Shown here: positions 9,510 through 19,030 of the stretch, piece by piece
How positions within the stretch are numbered: the stretch's first letter is position 1
Layout: each line of letters begins with the position of its first letter
Assembly (NCBI GenBank): GCA_024707255.1
Contig: JANQAC010000001.1
Span: 186,001 to 250,000, forward strand
Origin: Asticcacaulis sp.
GTDB taxonomy: Bacteria; Pseudomonadota; Alphaproteobacteria; Caulobacterales; Caulobacteraceae
Reading direction: 5' to 3'
DNA: 64,000 nucleotides
Program-made: the position numbers and the translations under genes
Notes under the pieces: generated by a model
What the model saw: the letters and a program-made list of their open reading frames with translations, nothing else
The model's database searches: none
What the model was told of the DNA's origin: nothing

Positions 9510-10475
9510 TTATTTGATCGGGGTCACGGCCTTGGCGGTCGGGTGGACCTCATTGATCGTGCCGTCCGGATTATAGGTCATCGGCTCTATCGCGATGGAG
9601 CGTTTATAGTCGCCGCCGCCCGGCAGAAGGCTGTTGTGATAGAACAGCCACGACTTGCCTTGGCGCTCAATGATCGCCTGGTGATTGGTCGAGATCGGCA
9701 GGTAGTCGAGGATCACACCGCGATAGGCATAGGGCCCCATTGGCGACTTCGAGGTGGCATAGACGATCTGGCCCGGCCAGCCGGTCGAGAAGCTGAAATA
9801 GTAGAGCCCGTTGTGCTTGTGGAAGAAGGGCGCCTCGCCGTATGTCTTCTTCGGATCATCCGACGGGAAGCCGGTGATGACCAGATCCATGATGGGACCA
9901 TCGGTATGGATCATGTCGCGCTTCAGCTTGACCACCTTGGGCACGCGCGTGCCAAAGGCGAGATAGGCCTGGCCGTCATCATCGATCAGCACGGTCGGGT
10001 CGATCGGCTCGGCCCCGGCATTGGCATCGCGCGCCTTGTCGATCAGGGCGTCGGTCCGGGCATCGACAAACGGCCCTTCCGGCGATTTCGACACGGCCAC
10101 ACCGATCTTATCGCCTCCGACGGGGGCGTAATAATAGTATTTGCCGTTGCGATAGGCGGCTTCCGGCGCCCAGGCCTTGGCATCAGGACGCGCCCACTTG
10201 AATACCGTCACCGACAGGAAAGAACCATCGTCCCGCCAGTGGCCCAGATCCTTGGAACTGAAGACGCGCCAGTCGGTCGAGTCCCAGTACTTGCCGGAAT
10301 TATCCTGATCATTGGTGGCGTACAGGTAATACCGCCCCTTGAAATAATGCGGCGACGGGTCGCCATTGAAACGGGTGGATATCGGTGCGCCAACAAAAGC
10401 CAGGGCCGCAGTGGAAAAGACAGCCAGTCCCAGGATGATACCTATTGCCGTTTTCAATTTGCTTTTGGTCTTCAT
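9510..10475 (-). CDS. GH43-family glycosidase (arabinanase/arabinofuranosidase/xylosidase type)
   Basis: 321 residues starting at MKTKSKLK, chosen because AGGAGT lies ten bases before this ATG; a start 39 bases upstream would overlap the preceding gene. The N-terminus is a signal peptide or membrane anchor. Five-bladed propeller motifs are visible: FNGDPSPHYF (catalytic base Asp), AEPIDPTVLIDDDG (pKa-modulating Asp) and YGEAPFFHKHNG (general acid Glu). GH43 members usually release arabinose or xylose. Last gene of the halogenase-GH92-GH43 set, 20 bases after the GH92 stop, ending at a shared terminator. The precise substrate is not determined. Confidence 0.88.
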   Translation of the reverse strand: MKTKSKLKTAIGIILGLAVFSTAALAFVGAPISTRFNGDPSPHYFKGRYYLYATNDQDNSGKYWDSTDWRVFSSKDLGHWRDDGSFLSVTVFKWARPDAKAWAPEAAYRNGKYYYYAPVGGDKIGVAVSKSPEGPFVDARTDALIDKARDANAGAEPIDPTVLIDDDGQAYLAFGTRVPKVVKLKRDMIHTDGPIMDLVITGFPSDDPKKTYGEAPFFHKHNGLYYFSFSTGWPGQIVYATSKSPMGPYAYRGVILDYLPISTNHQAIIERQGKSWLFYHNSLLPGGGDYKRSIAIEPMTYNPDGTINEVHPTAKAVTPIK

Positions 10476-10495
10476 AGTCTTGTGACTCCTGACGA

Positions 10496-12667
10496 TTATG
10501 GTTTCATCGCCCAACGGCCGGGCTGGCTGCCCAGCGTCAGTTCAAGGGTGCCGCCTTTCGTGATTTGGACCTGCGAAATCCAGGGGACATTCAGCGGCCG
10601 GCCGTTCAGAGTGGCTCTCTGTATATAGATCTGGTCCGGGCCGGTATTGCAGGCGATGATCGTAAAAACCTTGCTGCTTTCCAGATGGATAACGGTTTTG
10701 GGCTGATGCGGACCGTGCAGATAGAACAGATCGGTGCCCAGCTTCGGGAACAGGCCGATACGGTTGAAGACGTAGTGCGAACTCATGGCGCCATTGTCTT
10801 CATCACCTGGATAGGCGTCGGCGGGGAATTTCTTGAAAATTTCATTGGCCCAGTAGGCGCTCAGATCGGGGCGGCCGACATTACTAAACAGCCACGGCGT
10901 CGAGAAGGATGGCTCGTTGGTAATGTCGATCAGGCCGGATGACAGGGCGTGCTGAAGACGCCTGATGAACATCTCGCGGCCGCCCATGGCTGCGACCATG
11001 CCGGGGATATCATGCAGCATGTCGTAGGAATATATCCACGCCGTGCCTTCGTAGAAACCGACATTGTTGTAGGTCTTGCCATCCCAGCCCAGCTTCGGGT
11101 CGATGTCCTGGAAGGCGCCGTCGGCCTGTTTCGGGAGGATAAAACCTTTATAGCCATCGCTTTCCGCTTTCGCATTCCAGACATTACGCCACATCTTCGA
11201 ACGCGAGGCCAGCACCGCCGCCTCGTTCGCATGGCCAGTGGCTTGCGCCAGCTTACCGGCGTAGAAGTCATTGAGCGCGAAGCCGATGGTCGATGATCCC
11301 GAACGGGCGCGCTGGTTATCCGGTTCCGGGCTTTTGTCACCGACGGCGAAATAGAGCTGGCTCAGATAGCGCGGGCTGCGGCGCTGAAAGGCATTGAAAT
11401 GCGTCACACGGTAAGCATCCGACCAGTTGACACCGGGCACGCCGCGGATCAGCCCCTCGCCAATGACATTATCGACCTCGTCACCGCCCTGCCCCACATG
11501 GTAGTTCCGCCCGGCGATAAAGGCGGTATCGAAAGCGCCGAAGCGATCGAAGGCATGGACGATGGAGGCGATATTGCCGGCATAGTCACGCGGGCGGATC
11601 AGCGACATGAGCGGAAATTCAGTGCGATAGGTGTCCCACAGGGTGTAGTAGTCGTCCCAGTGCGACGTACCGAGATCGCCATCGGCCTGATCGAGCGAGC
11701 GATCGCGCGGCTGGATGGCCGTGTGGTAAAGCGCTGTATAGAAGCGCGTCATATCCGCTTCCGGCACATCGGAAATTTCGATCTGGCTGAGCGAGGTGTT
11801 CCAGGCGTCTTGCGCAGCTTGACGCACGCCGTCGAAATCCCAGGCGGGGATGTCGTGATCCAGCAGGGCCTCGGCCTTCTCAGCGGAAGTGAAGGAGACG
11901 GCGATCTTCATCAGCACCGGCTTCCCATCTTGCGCATCGAATGACCACCACGCACCGAGCCTCCGATCGGCGGAGGCGGCGCCTGAGGTCGCACCGGACA
12001 GGGTTTCGCCGTTCTTGAAAATACCCCAGGCCTTCGGTTTCTGATCGACCTGGGCACAGAACCAGATATCGACCAGGGCCGGATTCCAGTACCCCTTTGC
12101 CTTCACATGACCGATGATCTTGCCTTCCGCCGGATAGAGCGTCACATCGGCCTGATCGGAGGCCACCAGCCCCTTGATCTTGCGCGTGATGTCGAAGACG
12201 AGTTGCGCCTGATCCGTCTGGGGGAAGCTGACGCGATAGATGGCGGCATAGTGCGAAGGCGTGACCTCGACGCGGGTCTGGTAGCGATCGAGCGTCACCG
12301 CGTACAGATCAGCCGCCGCCTGCTCACCTGACTTGGCGGACAGGTGAGCGGCCTCATCGAAGACCGGCGCACCGACCTGCGGCGATACCAGAAAGGTGCC
12401 GTAGGTCGTGACCCCGCCGGAGCCCTGCGTATGCAACTGGCCAAAACCGCTGATCTGTGCCGCCGGGTCGTAACCGGCATTGCTGCCGGTCAGGGTTTCC
12501 GGGCTGGGATGAATCGAGCCCGATGGCAGGGCCGGCCCCGGCACCGTATCGCCCTGATTGTCATTCCCCACGCCGACCATCGGATTGACGTAGGTGTAGA
12601 GCGGTGTCTGGGCGTAGGCCGGAAGCGTCCATAAACAGGCGACGGCGCATAACAGGGCGGTCTTCAT
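10496..12667 (-). CDS. GH92 alpha-mannosidase (second copy)
   Basis: 723 residues with a signal peptide ending AYAQT. It starts with YVNPMVGVGNDNQGDTVPGP and carries GDEDNGAMSSHYVFNRIGLF near the C-terminus, the GH92 metal/catalytic region. It is clearly diverged from the GH92 at 1579-3921, for instance with VGNDNQGDTVPGPALPSGSI in place of the usual glycine-rich start, so the two probably cut different linkages. It follows the halogenase-like gene by 19 bases and precedes GH43 by 20 bases, so the three are probably co-transcribed. Confidence 0.92.
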   Translation of the reverse strand: MKTALLCAVACLWTLPAYAQTPLYTYVNPMVGVGNDNQGDTVPGPALPSGSIHPSPETLTGSNAGYDPAAQISGFGQLHTQGSGGVTTYGTFLVSPQVGAPVFDEAAHLSAKSGEQAAADLYAVTLDRYQTRVEVTPSHYAAIYRVSFPQTDQAQLVFDITRKIKGLVASDQADVTLYPAEGKIIGHVKAKGYWNPALVDIWFCAQVDQKPKAWGIFKNGETLSGATSGAASADRRLGAWWSFDAQDGKPVLMKIAVSFTSAEKAEALLDHDIPAWDFDGVRQAAQDAWNTSLSQIEISDVPEADMTRFYTALYHTAIQPRDRSLDQADGDLGTSHWDDYYTLWDTYRTEFPLMSLIRPRDYAGNIASIVHAFDRFGAFDTAFIAGRNYHVGQGGDEVDNVIGEGLIRGVPGVNWSDAYRVTHFNAFQRRSPRYLSQLYFAVGDKSPEPDNQRARSGSSTIGFALNDFYAGKLAQATGHANEAAVLASRSKMWRNVWNAKAESDGYKGFILPKQADGAFQDIDPKLGWDGKTYNNVGFYEGTAWIYSYDMLHDIPGMVAAMGGREMFIRRLQHALSSGLIDITNEPSFSTPWLFSNVGRPDLSAYWANEIFKKFPADAYPGDEDNGAMSSHYVFNRIGLFPKLGTDLFYLHGPHQPKTVIHLESSKVFTIIACNTGPDQIYIQRATLNGRPLNVPWISQVQITKGGTLELTLGSQPGRWAMKP

Positions 12668-12686
12668 ACGTCTTTTTCCAGTTCTA

Positions 12687-14198
12687 TCATTCAGGCGCGG
12701 TCAGGTTCGCGGCGCAATGTTGGGCAATGAAGTCGCTGTGGCTCGGCATGTAGTCGCAGCATCGCGCGATCACCTCACGCATCTCCGCCAGCCACTTGTT
12801 CACGGCTGCTTCGTCAAGCGTCATAGCCAGGGCATCAGGCGCCGCGGGCCGCAGGCCCTGCCCCCACATCACCGCCAGCCAACTCTGAATGCGGAACTGT
12901 TCGCCGGGAACCTCCTGAATACGCCCGCGCGACTGGAAAAGGTCCATGCGATTTTGCAGGCTGTCGGGAATGGTCATGGCAGAACAGTAGCGCCAGAAAT
13001 CAGAGTCCCTGCGCTCGCCGGCCCGATAGTGCAGGATGAGAAAATCGCGCACAACCTCATATTCACGCCCCATATCCGCATTATAGAGGTCGCGGTCGGC
13101 ATCGGAAAAGCCCTTGTCCGGAAAGAGATATTGCAGGTAGGCGATCGCCTTCTGGATCAGCATGATGGCGGTCGATTCCAGCGGCTCCAGAAAACCGGCG
13201 GCCAGGCCGATGGCGACGCAGTTCTTTTCCCAGACCTTTTTTCGTCGGCCGGTGCGGAAACGGATCAAACGCGGATCGGCCAGGGCCGGGCCTTCAAGAT
13301 TGGCCATCAACTGATCGGCGGCCTGTGTCTCGTCCATGAAGGCGCTGGCGAAAACCAGTCCATTGCCATCGCGGTGCTGCAAGGGGATGCGCCACTGCCA
13401 GCCCGATGCGCGCGCCGTGGACCGCGTAAAGGGCAGAGGCGCGCCATCGCGGGCGGTCGGTACGGCCCAGGCGCGATCGCACGGCAGCCAGTGCGACCAG
13501 TCCTCGAACCCGACACCGAGCGCCTCGCCCAGAAGCAGCGACCGGAACCCGGTGCAATCGATAAATAGGTCACCATCAACGGATCGCCCCTGGTTCAGGG
13601 ACAGACCTTCGATCGAACCGTCGGCCGTCAGCCGAACCTGCTCGATCCTGCCCTCGATCCGCTGGACACCGGCGGCTTCCGATATCTGGCGTAAATACCT
13701 GGCGTACAGACTGGCGTCGAAATGGAAAGCATAGGTGAGGTCCGCCAGCGGCGAGTTCGCCCCGGAAGGGCGCATGAATTTGCCACGCCGGGCAGCCAGA
13801 CTTTGCAGATTATAGGCTTCAAGGGTATCAGACGGATTGACGAGCGCGTGCCGCAGCCAGACACTGTGAAATGGCAAGGGGCCGTAATCCCGGCCAGGCG
13901 CCCCAAAGGGATGGTGATAGGCGCCGCCGACCCTTCCCCAGTTGACGAACTCGATACCGAACTTGAACGTCCCTCTGGTGAACCGCAGAAAGTCGTCTTC
14001 GTCGATCCCCATGACCTGATTAAACACATGCAGGTAGGGCGTTGTAGCCTCCCCTACCCCGACAATGCCGATCTCATCGCTTTCCACCAGAACGATCTCA
14101 ACCGGTGTCCCGTGCAACAGCCGGGCGAACCAGGCGGCCGTCATCCAGCCGGCCGTGCCACCGCCGGCAACTACAATTTTTCGGATAGGTTCAGGCAT
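12687..14198 (-). CDS. Flavin-dependent tryptophan halogenase-family protein
   Basis: 503 residues. The FAD-binding GGGTAGW is at residues 12-18. A lysine at position 79 in RGTFKFGIEF matches the catalytic lysine of PrnA/RebH, and the halogenase-specific WQWRIP motif is at 267-272, followed by LEPLESTAI containing the partner glutamate. An AGGAG site lies seven bases before the ATG. No signal peptide, so cytoplasmic. Genes of this family are common beside TonB receptors in carbohydrate loci of Caulobacterales and Xanthomonadales, where no halogenated product is usually known. It follows the receptor gene at 14402 but is separated from it by a terminator. The true substrate is unknown. Confidence 0.9.
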   Translation of the reverse strand: MPEPIRKIVVAGGGTAGWMTAAWFARLLHGTPVEIVLVESDEIGIVGVGEATTPYLHVFNQVMGIDEDDFLRFTRGTFKFGIEFVNWGRVGGAYHHPFGAPGRDYGPLPFHSVWLRHALVNPSDTLEAYNLQSLAARRGKFMRPSGANSPLADLTYAFHFDASLYARYLRQISEAAGVQRIEGRIEQVRLTADGSIEGLSLNQGRSVDGDLFIDCTGFRSLLLGEALGVGFEDWSHWLPCDRAWAVPTARDGAPLPFTRSTARASGWQWRIPLQHRDGNGLVFASAFMDETQAADQLMANLEGPALADPRLIRFRTGRRKKVWEKNCVAIGLAAGFLEPLESTAIMLIQKAIAYLQYLFPDKGFSDADRDLYNADMGREYEVVRDFLILHYRAGERRDSDFWRYCSAMTIPDSLQNRMDLFQSRGRIQEVPGEQFRIQSWLAVMWGQGLRPAAPDALAMTLDEAAVNKWLAEMREVIARCCDYMPSHSDFIAQHCAANLTAPE

Positions 14199-14262
14199 TC
14201 AGGCTCCTGTGGTTTCCCGCCCTTGACTACATCCAACGACAAAGCCTGGCGAAAAGCGACTC

Positions 14263-14300
14263 CAAAAAAGAGCCTGGCCCCTGGGGAAGGGAGCCAGGCT
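14263..14300 (-). terminator. Intrinsic terminator after the first TonB receptor
   Basis: On the minus strand AGCCTGGC pairs with GCCAGGCT and is followed by TTTTTT (plus-strand A run 14264-14269). It lies about 100 bases after the receptor stop and 65 bases before the halogenase start, so it probably lowers transcription of halogenase-GH92-GH43 relative to the receptor. Confidence 0.88.
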
Positions 14301-14401
14301 TCTGGGAAGGTGGGCGTCAATCGGGGAGATAGGGCAGATTGACGCCTGGAGGTCCCAAATGTGCGGGCAGTAGGGAAAGCCCACCCGCACGGTAAGCAGA
14401 A

Positions 14402-17400
14402 CTAGAAGTTGGCCTTGACGGTCAGGGTGTATGTGCTGCCGTCGTAGTCGATCCAGCGAACCAGCTTGTAGTCGTTTTCGTATTCAAAGCGCTTCGAGTT
14501 CGTCATGTTGTACGCATCCAGGGATACGGTAATCCGGTCATTAACATTATATGACGCGGAGAGATCGAGCTGGCCACGGGCCTTGACCGAACGGGCGCTG
14601 CCGCTGTAGGTGCCGTTGGCATTGAGCGCATAGTCCGAACGCCAGTTATAGGTGGCGCGAACGCCCCACTTTGTGGTCTCGTAATAACCGATGACATTAT
14701 AGGTATGTTTCGAGATGCCTGGGAACGGCGCCAGCGACGGGCTCTTTGCCTGCGTGAAGGCATAGTTGAAGTTGCCGCCGAAGTTCTTCCAGAAGCCCGG
14801 CAGGAAGTCCAGGTTCTGCTGGATGTTGAACTCAAGACCATGCACATAGGTCGGCTTGTCCAGATTGTAGCTGCCGGAGGCGTAGATGTAGACGGTCTTC
14901 GTGCTGCTGCTCAGGCTGGTGGCGATACAGTTTGTGCCGTTCCAGTTAAGCGCGCCATACCCCCAGTTGGAGCCATCAGCCGGGCACAGAATGGCCGGAT
15001 CGCTGGTGCCGGCAATGCGTCCCGTGATCTTCTTGTCGAAATAGGCCAGGGAGATCAGGCTGTTCGGGCGGTTGTACCATTCCAGGGAGAGGTCGTAGGA
15101 ATCGGCCAGATAGGGATGGAGCTGGTTATTTCCGATCCTGACGGATGCATTGTCAATTTCCATCGATGGCGTCGATGAACTGCCGTCACGCACGGGTTGC
15201 CCGAAGATAGAAACCGGAGAATACTGGCGCGCCTGCGGACGGACATAGGTCTTGTAGTAGGCGCCGCGAAGAACCAGATTTTCCTGGATATCGGCCGCAA
15301 AGATGGCCGACGGCAACCAGTAATGATACTTATTCTTGATTTCGTGCAGGCTGTAATTTGACAGTGAGCCTACGCCGTCAGCAAATGCAGAGGTCTGGTC
15401 GAGCGTTTGTATCGTGTTGGCCGTGTCTTCATAGCGCACACCGAAGTTACCGCGAACACGATGCCCGATGATCTGGGTGTCGTACTTGGCCTGGATATAG
15501 GCTTCGGTGAGGTCGTTGCTGTTGGTGTAGTTGTAATTGGCAAAGGCGCCATCGGCATAGAGGATATTCAGACCGACGCCGGACAACCCGCCACCTTTGT
15601 AAGCGGTCACCGGCGTCACGGCGGACAGGAACTTCTCAGGGTCGATAACCTGCCAGTTCTTGGAGATAGCCGCGTCGCCGTCCATGAAATCATCGATCGA
15701 CGGGGCCGCCATGATCATGTCTTGCGTGATCTTGGTCGTATCGATACCGTAAGCCATGTTACGGAAGCCCTTGGACTTGAAGCGGTTCTGCTCAAGGCGC
15801 ACCCCGCCCTGGATGCTGGTGATCGGACCAAGCTCTACAAAGCGTTCAAGATCGAACTGAGCCGAATTGACCTGATTGTAGGCGTAGCTCTCGGAACCGG
15901 AAATGTTGAGAGTATAGGCACCATCCGCCGTATTCAGATTCTCCGGGTCGCAAGACGTCCAGTTCCATGCGTTTGTCACGAATGTAGCGGATTGTTGGCA
16001 AGGCACACCACCTACAACGGTAGATGCTGTTGCATCGTGGAACGCATAATTGAAAATGGCGTTCTGCGGCGTCGGCGTAACGGCGTAGTTGAAATCGCTC
16101 AAGCTGCCCAGGCCGGTGTTGAAATTGGCTGTAATGCCGTTTGTTCCGCCCGCGTAATTGGGATTGGTCTGCAGATCGAGCTCGGTCTCAAGCGACGAAC
16201 TCAGGCCGTTCGAAATCGACAGAACGCCTGCCGCACGCCACTTTTCATTGCGCCAGTCGGCATTGGCGACGAGCCCCTTGGACTGCTGATGTTGCGAATA
16301 CAGACGCGTCGATGACTTGGCAGGGAAGTTGGTCATCGTGATGTCAGGATAGAGATAGCGTCCGTCGGAGGTCGCCACCGGATCGCCATTCGTGGCCACA
16401 GTACCCGCGCCATCCCACATCGAGTTGATCAGGAAATACTGCGTCGTCTTCGGCAGGTTACGATCGGTATAGAAGCCGACGATACCGAGCTTGGTTTCGT
16501 CATTGGGCTTCCATTCCAGTCCGGCGGAGCCGGTCCACAGGTCGCCCTCGTTCACGCGGGTATACTGACGCAGGGCGCTGTCATACCAGGCGCCGGCCGT
16601 ACCCTTTGAACCCGTCGTGCTGTTGACGTAGGCAGCCGCGTCAGCATCGCTCATGTTCAGAGCGCTGCCCAGAGAGCGACAGAAGGCCGTTCCCGAGCTG
16701 GTGCAGGCCGTCGGCGAATAGAAGGCGCCGTATTTTGACGCAAAATCGCTGGCGGAAAGCCCCGTCCCCTGAGCGGTGAGAACGCTGTAGGTGTTGAAAC
16801 GCAGCGTATCGCGGCGGAAGTTTTCGTGCTTATAGGCAAGCGTTCCGAAAACGGCGAGCGTCGGACTGATATGCTTGTTGTAGCCCAGGGTAAAGGCCGG
16901 CGACGACAGCTTACCAAGCGTATTATATTCGTAGGCCGCCTTGGCGAAGCCGCCATCCTTGCGCGACAGGGCGGGCGCAATCTGCATGTCGATATTGCCC
17001 GAAAGACCGCCAGACTGGGCATTGGCCATGGGCGACTTCTCGATCATGAAGGCGCTGAAGATGTCCGAATTGAAGGCGCCCAGCGGACCGGAGGAGTCGT
17101 CGCTCAGGGAGGGCGGATCAGCAAACGCCTGGCCATTCAGTGTGGTGCGGGCATAGGAACCCGGCATACCGCGCAGGTTGATGGTGGCGTTGCGGCCTTC
17201 GGCTTCACGGTTGATCTGGACGCCCGGCACGCGCTGCAGGGCTTCACCCACGTTCAGATCCGGAAAGCGCCCCAGACCGTCCGAGGAGATACCGTCGGTA
17301 ATTTCGATATTGTTACGCTTGGACTTTACTGCGTCCGCATAGCTTTTGCGGAAACCGGTTACCACGACTTCGGTCGTATCTGACGGGGATGCCTGAGCGG

Positions 17401-17500
17401 TCGCATCCGCTGTGCCTGAAGCCGTTTGCGCAAAGGCCGACGAGCCGATCAGCAAGGCCGCTGTCGCCGCTCCTGCCAGGATAATGTGTTTCTTTAGCAT
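14402..17500 (-). CDS. TonB-dependent receptor (Caulobacter-type carbohydrate porter)
   Basis: 1032 residues with a signal peptide (about 1-24), then EVVVTGFRKS, followed by a plug domain with RFPDLNVGEALQRVPGV and INLRGMPG, a 22-strand barrel region and a terminal aromatic residue (VKANF). This is an outer-membrane active transporter that takes up oligosaccharides using TonB-ExbB-ExbD energy. An AAAGGGAA ribosome-binding site precedes the ATG. It diverges from the GntR regulator at 18231, and the shared 730-base region contains two good TTGG-N4-CCAA operators. The neighbouring glycosidases suggest a glycan containing mannose, uronic acid and arabinose; this is inferred. Confidence 0.93.
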   Translation of the reverse strand: MLKKHIILAGAATAALLIGSSAFAQTASGTADATAQASPSDTTEVVVTGFRKSYADAVKSKRNNIEITDGISSDGLGRFPDLNVGEALQRVPGVQINREAEGRNATINLRGMPGSYARTTLNGQAFADPPSLSDDSSGPLGAFNSDIFSAFMIEKSPMANAQSGGLSGNIDMQIAPALSRKDGGFAKAAYEYNTLGKLSSPAFTLGYNKHISPTLAVFGTLAYKHENFRRDTLRFNTYSVLTAQGTGLSASDFASKYGAFYSPTACTSSGTAFCRSLGSALNMSDADAAAYVNSTTGSKGTAGAWYDSALRQYTRVNEGDLWTGSAGLEWKPNDETKLGIVGFYTDRNLPKTTQYFLINSMWDGAGTVATNGDPVATSDGRYLYPDITMTNFPAKSSTRLYSQHQQSKGLVANADWRNEKWRAAGVLSISNGLSSSLETELDLQTNPNYAGGTNGITANFNTGLGSLSDFNYAVTPTPQNAIFNYAFHDATASTVVGGVPCQQSATFVTNAWNWTSCDPENLNTADGAYTLNISGSESYAYNQVNSAQFDLERFVELGPITSIQGGVRLEQNRFKSKGFRNMAYGIDTTKITQDMIMAAPSIDDFMDGDAAISKNWQVIDPEKFLSAVTPVTAYKGGGLSGVGLNILYADGAFANYNYTNSNDLTEAYIQAKYDTQIIGHRVRGNFGVRYEDTANTIQTLDQTSAFADGVGSLSNYSLHEIKNKYHYWLPSAIFAADIQENLVLRGAYYKTYVRPQARQYSPVSIFGQPVRDGSSSTPSMEIDNASVRIGNNQLHPYLADSYDLSLEWYNRPNSLISLAYFDKKITGRIAGTSDPAILCPADGSNWGYGALNWNGTNCIATSLSSSTKTVYIYASGSYNLDKPTYVHGLEFNIQQNLDFLPGFWKNFGGNFNYAFTQAKSPSLAPFPGISKHTYNVIGYYETTKWGVRATYNWRSDYALNANGTYSGSARSVKARGQLDLSASYNVNDRITVSLDAYNMTNSKRFEYENDYKLVRWIDYDGSTYTLTVKANF

Positions 17501-17874
17501 TTTTTGTTCCCTTTATTCTTGATTATTCTGAAATCTGCGCGGTAAGCCCGCAGAATTCAGGTTGAGCCAATACGCACGCCCGCCGCAGTCGCGATGGACC
17601 TTATTATCGCCCCCGCAATTTGCAGCCGGCAGATCACACTAGAAAACTGAATTCATGGCACGCGACACATCAACCAATTTGACGGTCTCGCATTTCACAT
17701 CGTGCATGTGGTCGGATACCCGCCGACCGATCATGCCTTCTTACCAACTAGCCTGACTCACTTATAAGCATTTCGGCGAACCCTGTTTGGTTTATCTCTT
17801 TTGTCACACAATATATGCTTTTCGCAAAATAGATCAACCAATATTTCTTGATATCGCCCTCCATTTTTTCCAAA

Positions 17875-17886
17875 TTGGTTGGCCAA
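17875..17886. promoter_or_regulatory. GntR/UxuR-like operator TTGGTTGGCCAA
   Basis: The site sits inside AAATTGGTTGGCCAAAA and resembles the E. coli UxuR/ExuR site AAATTGGTATACCAATTT. Its reverse complement recurs exactly at 29194-29205 upstream of the second receptor. The 17501-18230 intergenic region is AT-rich and also holds two half-sites (AACCAATTT near 17672, AACCAATAT near 17836). Confidence 0.65.
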
Positions 17887-17971
17887 AAAAAATTTTCCCA
17901 TTATAATTCAAATTATTAAGCCACCTTCAGCCGCTTCAAAAAATTGACACACTCTTGACGAATTTCACAAA

Positions 17972-17983
17972 TTGGTTATCCAA
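17972..17983. promoter_or_regulatory. GntR/UxuR-like operator TTGGTTATCCAA
   Basis: Second copy of TTGG-N4-CCAA in the same divergent region, flanked by A/T to give AAATTGGTTATCCAAAT. It lies 97 bases from the 17875 site and downstream of TTGACA/TTGACG hexamers (17944, 17955) that could belong to the promoter of the regulator gene. Confidence 0.65.
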
Positions 17984-18230
17984 ATACCCCACACTGTTGA
18001 GTTACAGACCAATGTGAGCGATAACAGCCCACACAAAAACAGGATGGACCGCTGAGATGCGACACCGCGTCATTCAGCTTACGGTCGATAAACAGGGCGA
18101 AATTGGATGACCGATTCGAAAAAAAAAGCCATTGTACGTGCCTGAGGGACACGCCATATTGCCGGCGTCCCGTGCGGGTGATGCGAACGCCCGCACAGCC
18201 AAGCCCGCCTTAACCCCGAAAAAGGCCAAA

Positions 18231-18974
18231 ATGATCACATCCCCCGACAAGGAACCGCGCTTTTACCAGGCTGTGGGCCAGGACCTGATCGAACGCATTA
18301 TGGCCGGTGAGTTCAAGGCCGTGGAACGCCTGCCCAGCGAACGCGAACTGGCGGCGGCCTACGATGTCGGCCGCGCGGTCATTCGTGATGCACTGGTCAT
18401 GCTCGAAGTCAAAGGCCTTGTCGAGGTCCGCCAGGGCTCCGGCATCTATGTTACACGCCGTGCCCGGGAGGCGCAGGCCCTGAAACTGAACGACATCCCG
18501 GCCAGCCAGATGCCGGAGGCCCTGCCCGCTGCCGGTCCGTTCGAATTGCTCCAGGCCCGGCAATGGCTGGAAAGCCATATCGCCCGCCTGGCCGCGACCT
18601 ATGCCACCGATTTCGACCTTAAGGCCATTTCCGAAGCCTACGAAGATCATCAGCGCGCCCCTTATGGCGAGGTCAAGGAAGCCATGGATATCCGCTTCCA
18701 CCTGACGATCGCCCGCGCCACGCAGAACATGGAACTGGTGGCCGTCGTCCAGCAACTGCGCAATCGCCGGGAAAACAATCCGCTATGGGCGCGCCTCAGC
18801 GAGCGTATCCGCGACCCGAACTACCGCGACCGCTGGGTTATGGACCACAACGAACTGGTAGACGCCCTGATGCGCCGCGACCCGGAAGGGGCCTATGTCG
18901 CCATGTGGCGCCATATTGAAAATGTGCGCAAGTTCCTGGAATCCCAGATGAATGACGGCAGCGAAGCCGGCTGA
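18231..18974 (+). CDS. GntR-family regulator, FadR/UxuR (FCD) subfamily
   Basis: 248 residues from the ATG at 18231 (AAAGG upstream); a TTG at 18132 in the same frame would add 33 residues without family similarity. The N-terminal winged helix reads LPSERELAAAYDVGRAVIRD then ALVMLEVKGLVEVRQGSGIY, very close to E. coli ExuR/UxuR. The C-terminal all-helical FCD domain (FELLQARQWLESHIARLAA, RFHLTIARATQN, DHNELVDALMRRD) binds a carboxylated ligand through a metal. Divergent from the TonB receptor at 14402, with operators between them. It probably represses this locus until a uronic acid or derivative is present; ligand inferred. Confidence 0.9.
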   Translation: MITSPDKEPRFYQAVGQDLIERIMAGEFKAVERLPSERELAAAYDVGRAVIRDALVMLEVKGLVEVRQGSGIYVTRRAREAQALKLNDIPASQMPEALPAAGPFELLQARQWLESHIARLAATYATDFDLKAISEAYEDHQRAPYGEVKEAMDIRFHLTIARATQNMELVAVVQQLRNRRENNPLWARLSERIRDPNYRDRWVMDHNELVDALMRRDPEGAYVAMWRHIENVRKFLESQMNDGSEAG

Positions 18975-19030
18975 GGCACAGCAGAATAGGTATGCGGCGG
19001 GCCGCAAAAGCCGCCCACCGCACCTCCGGC

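Noticed and set aside
17501..17800. A specific -35/-10 promoter for the first TonB receptor
   Set aside because: Several AT-rich hexamers are possible, but none stands out at proper spacing, so I did not call one.
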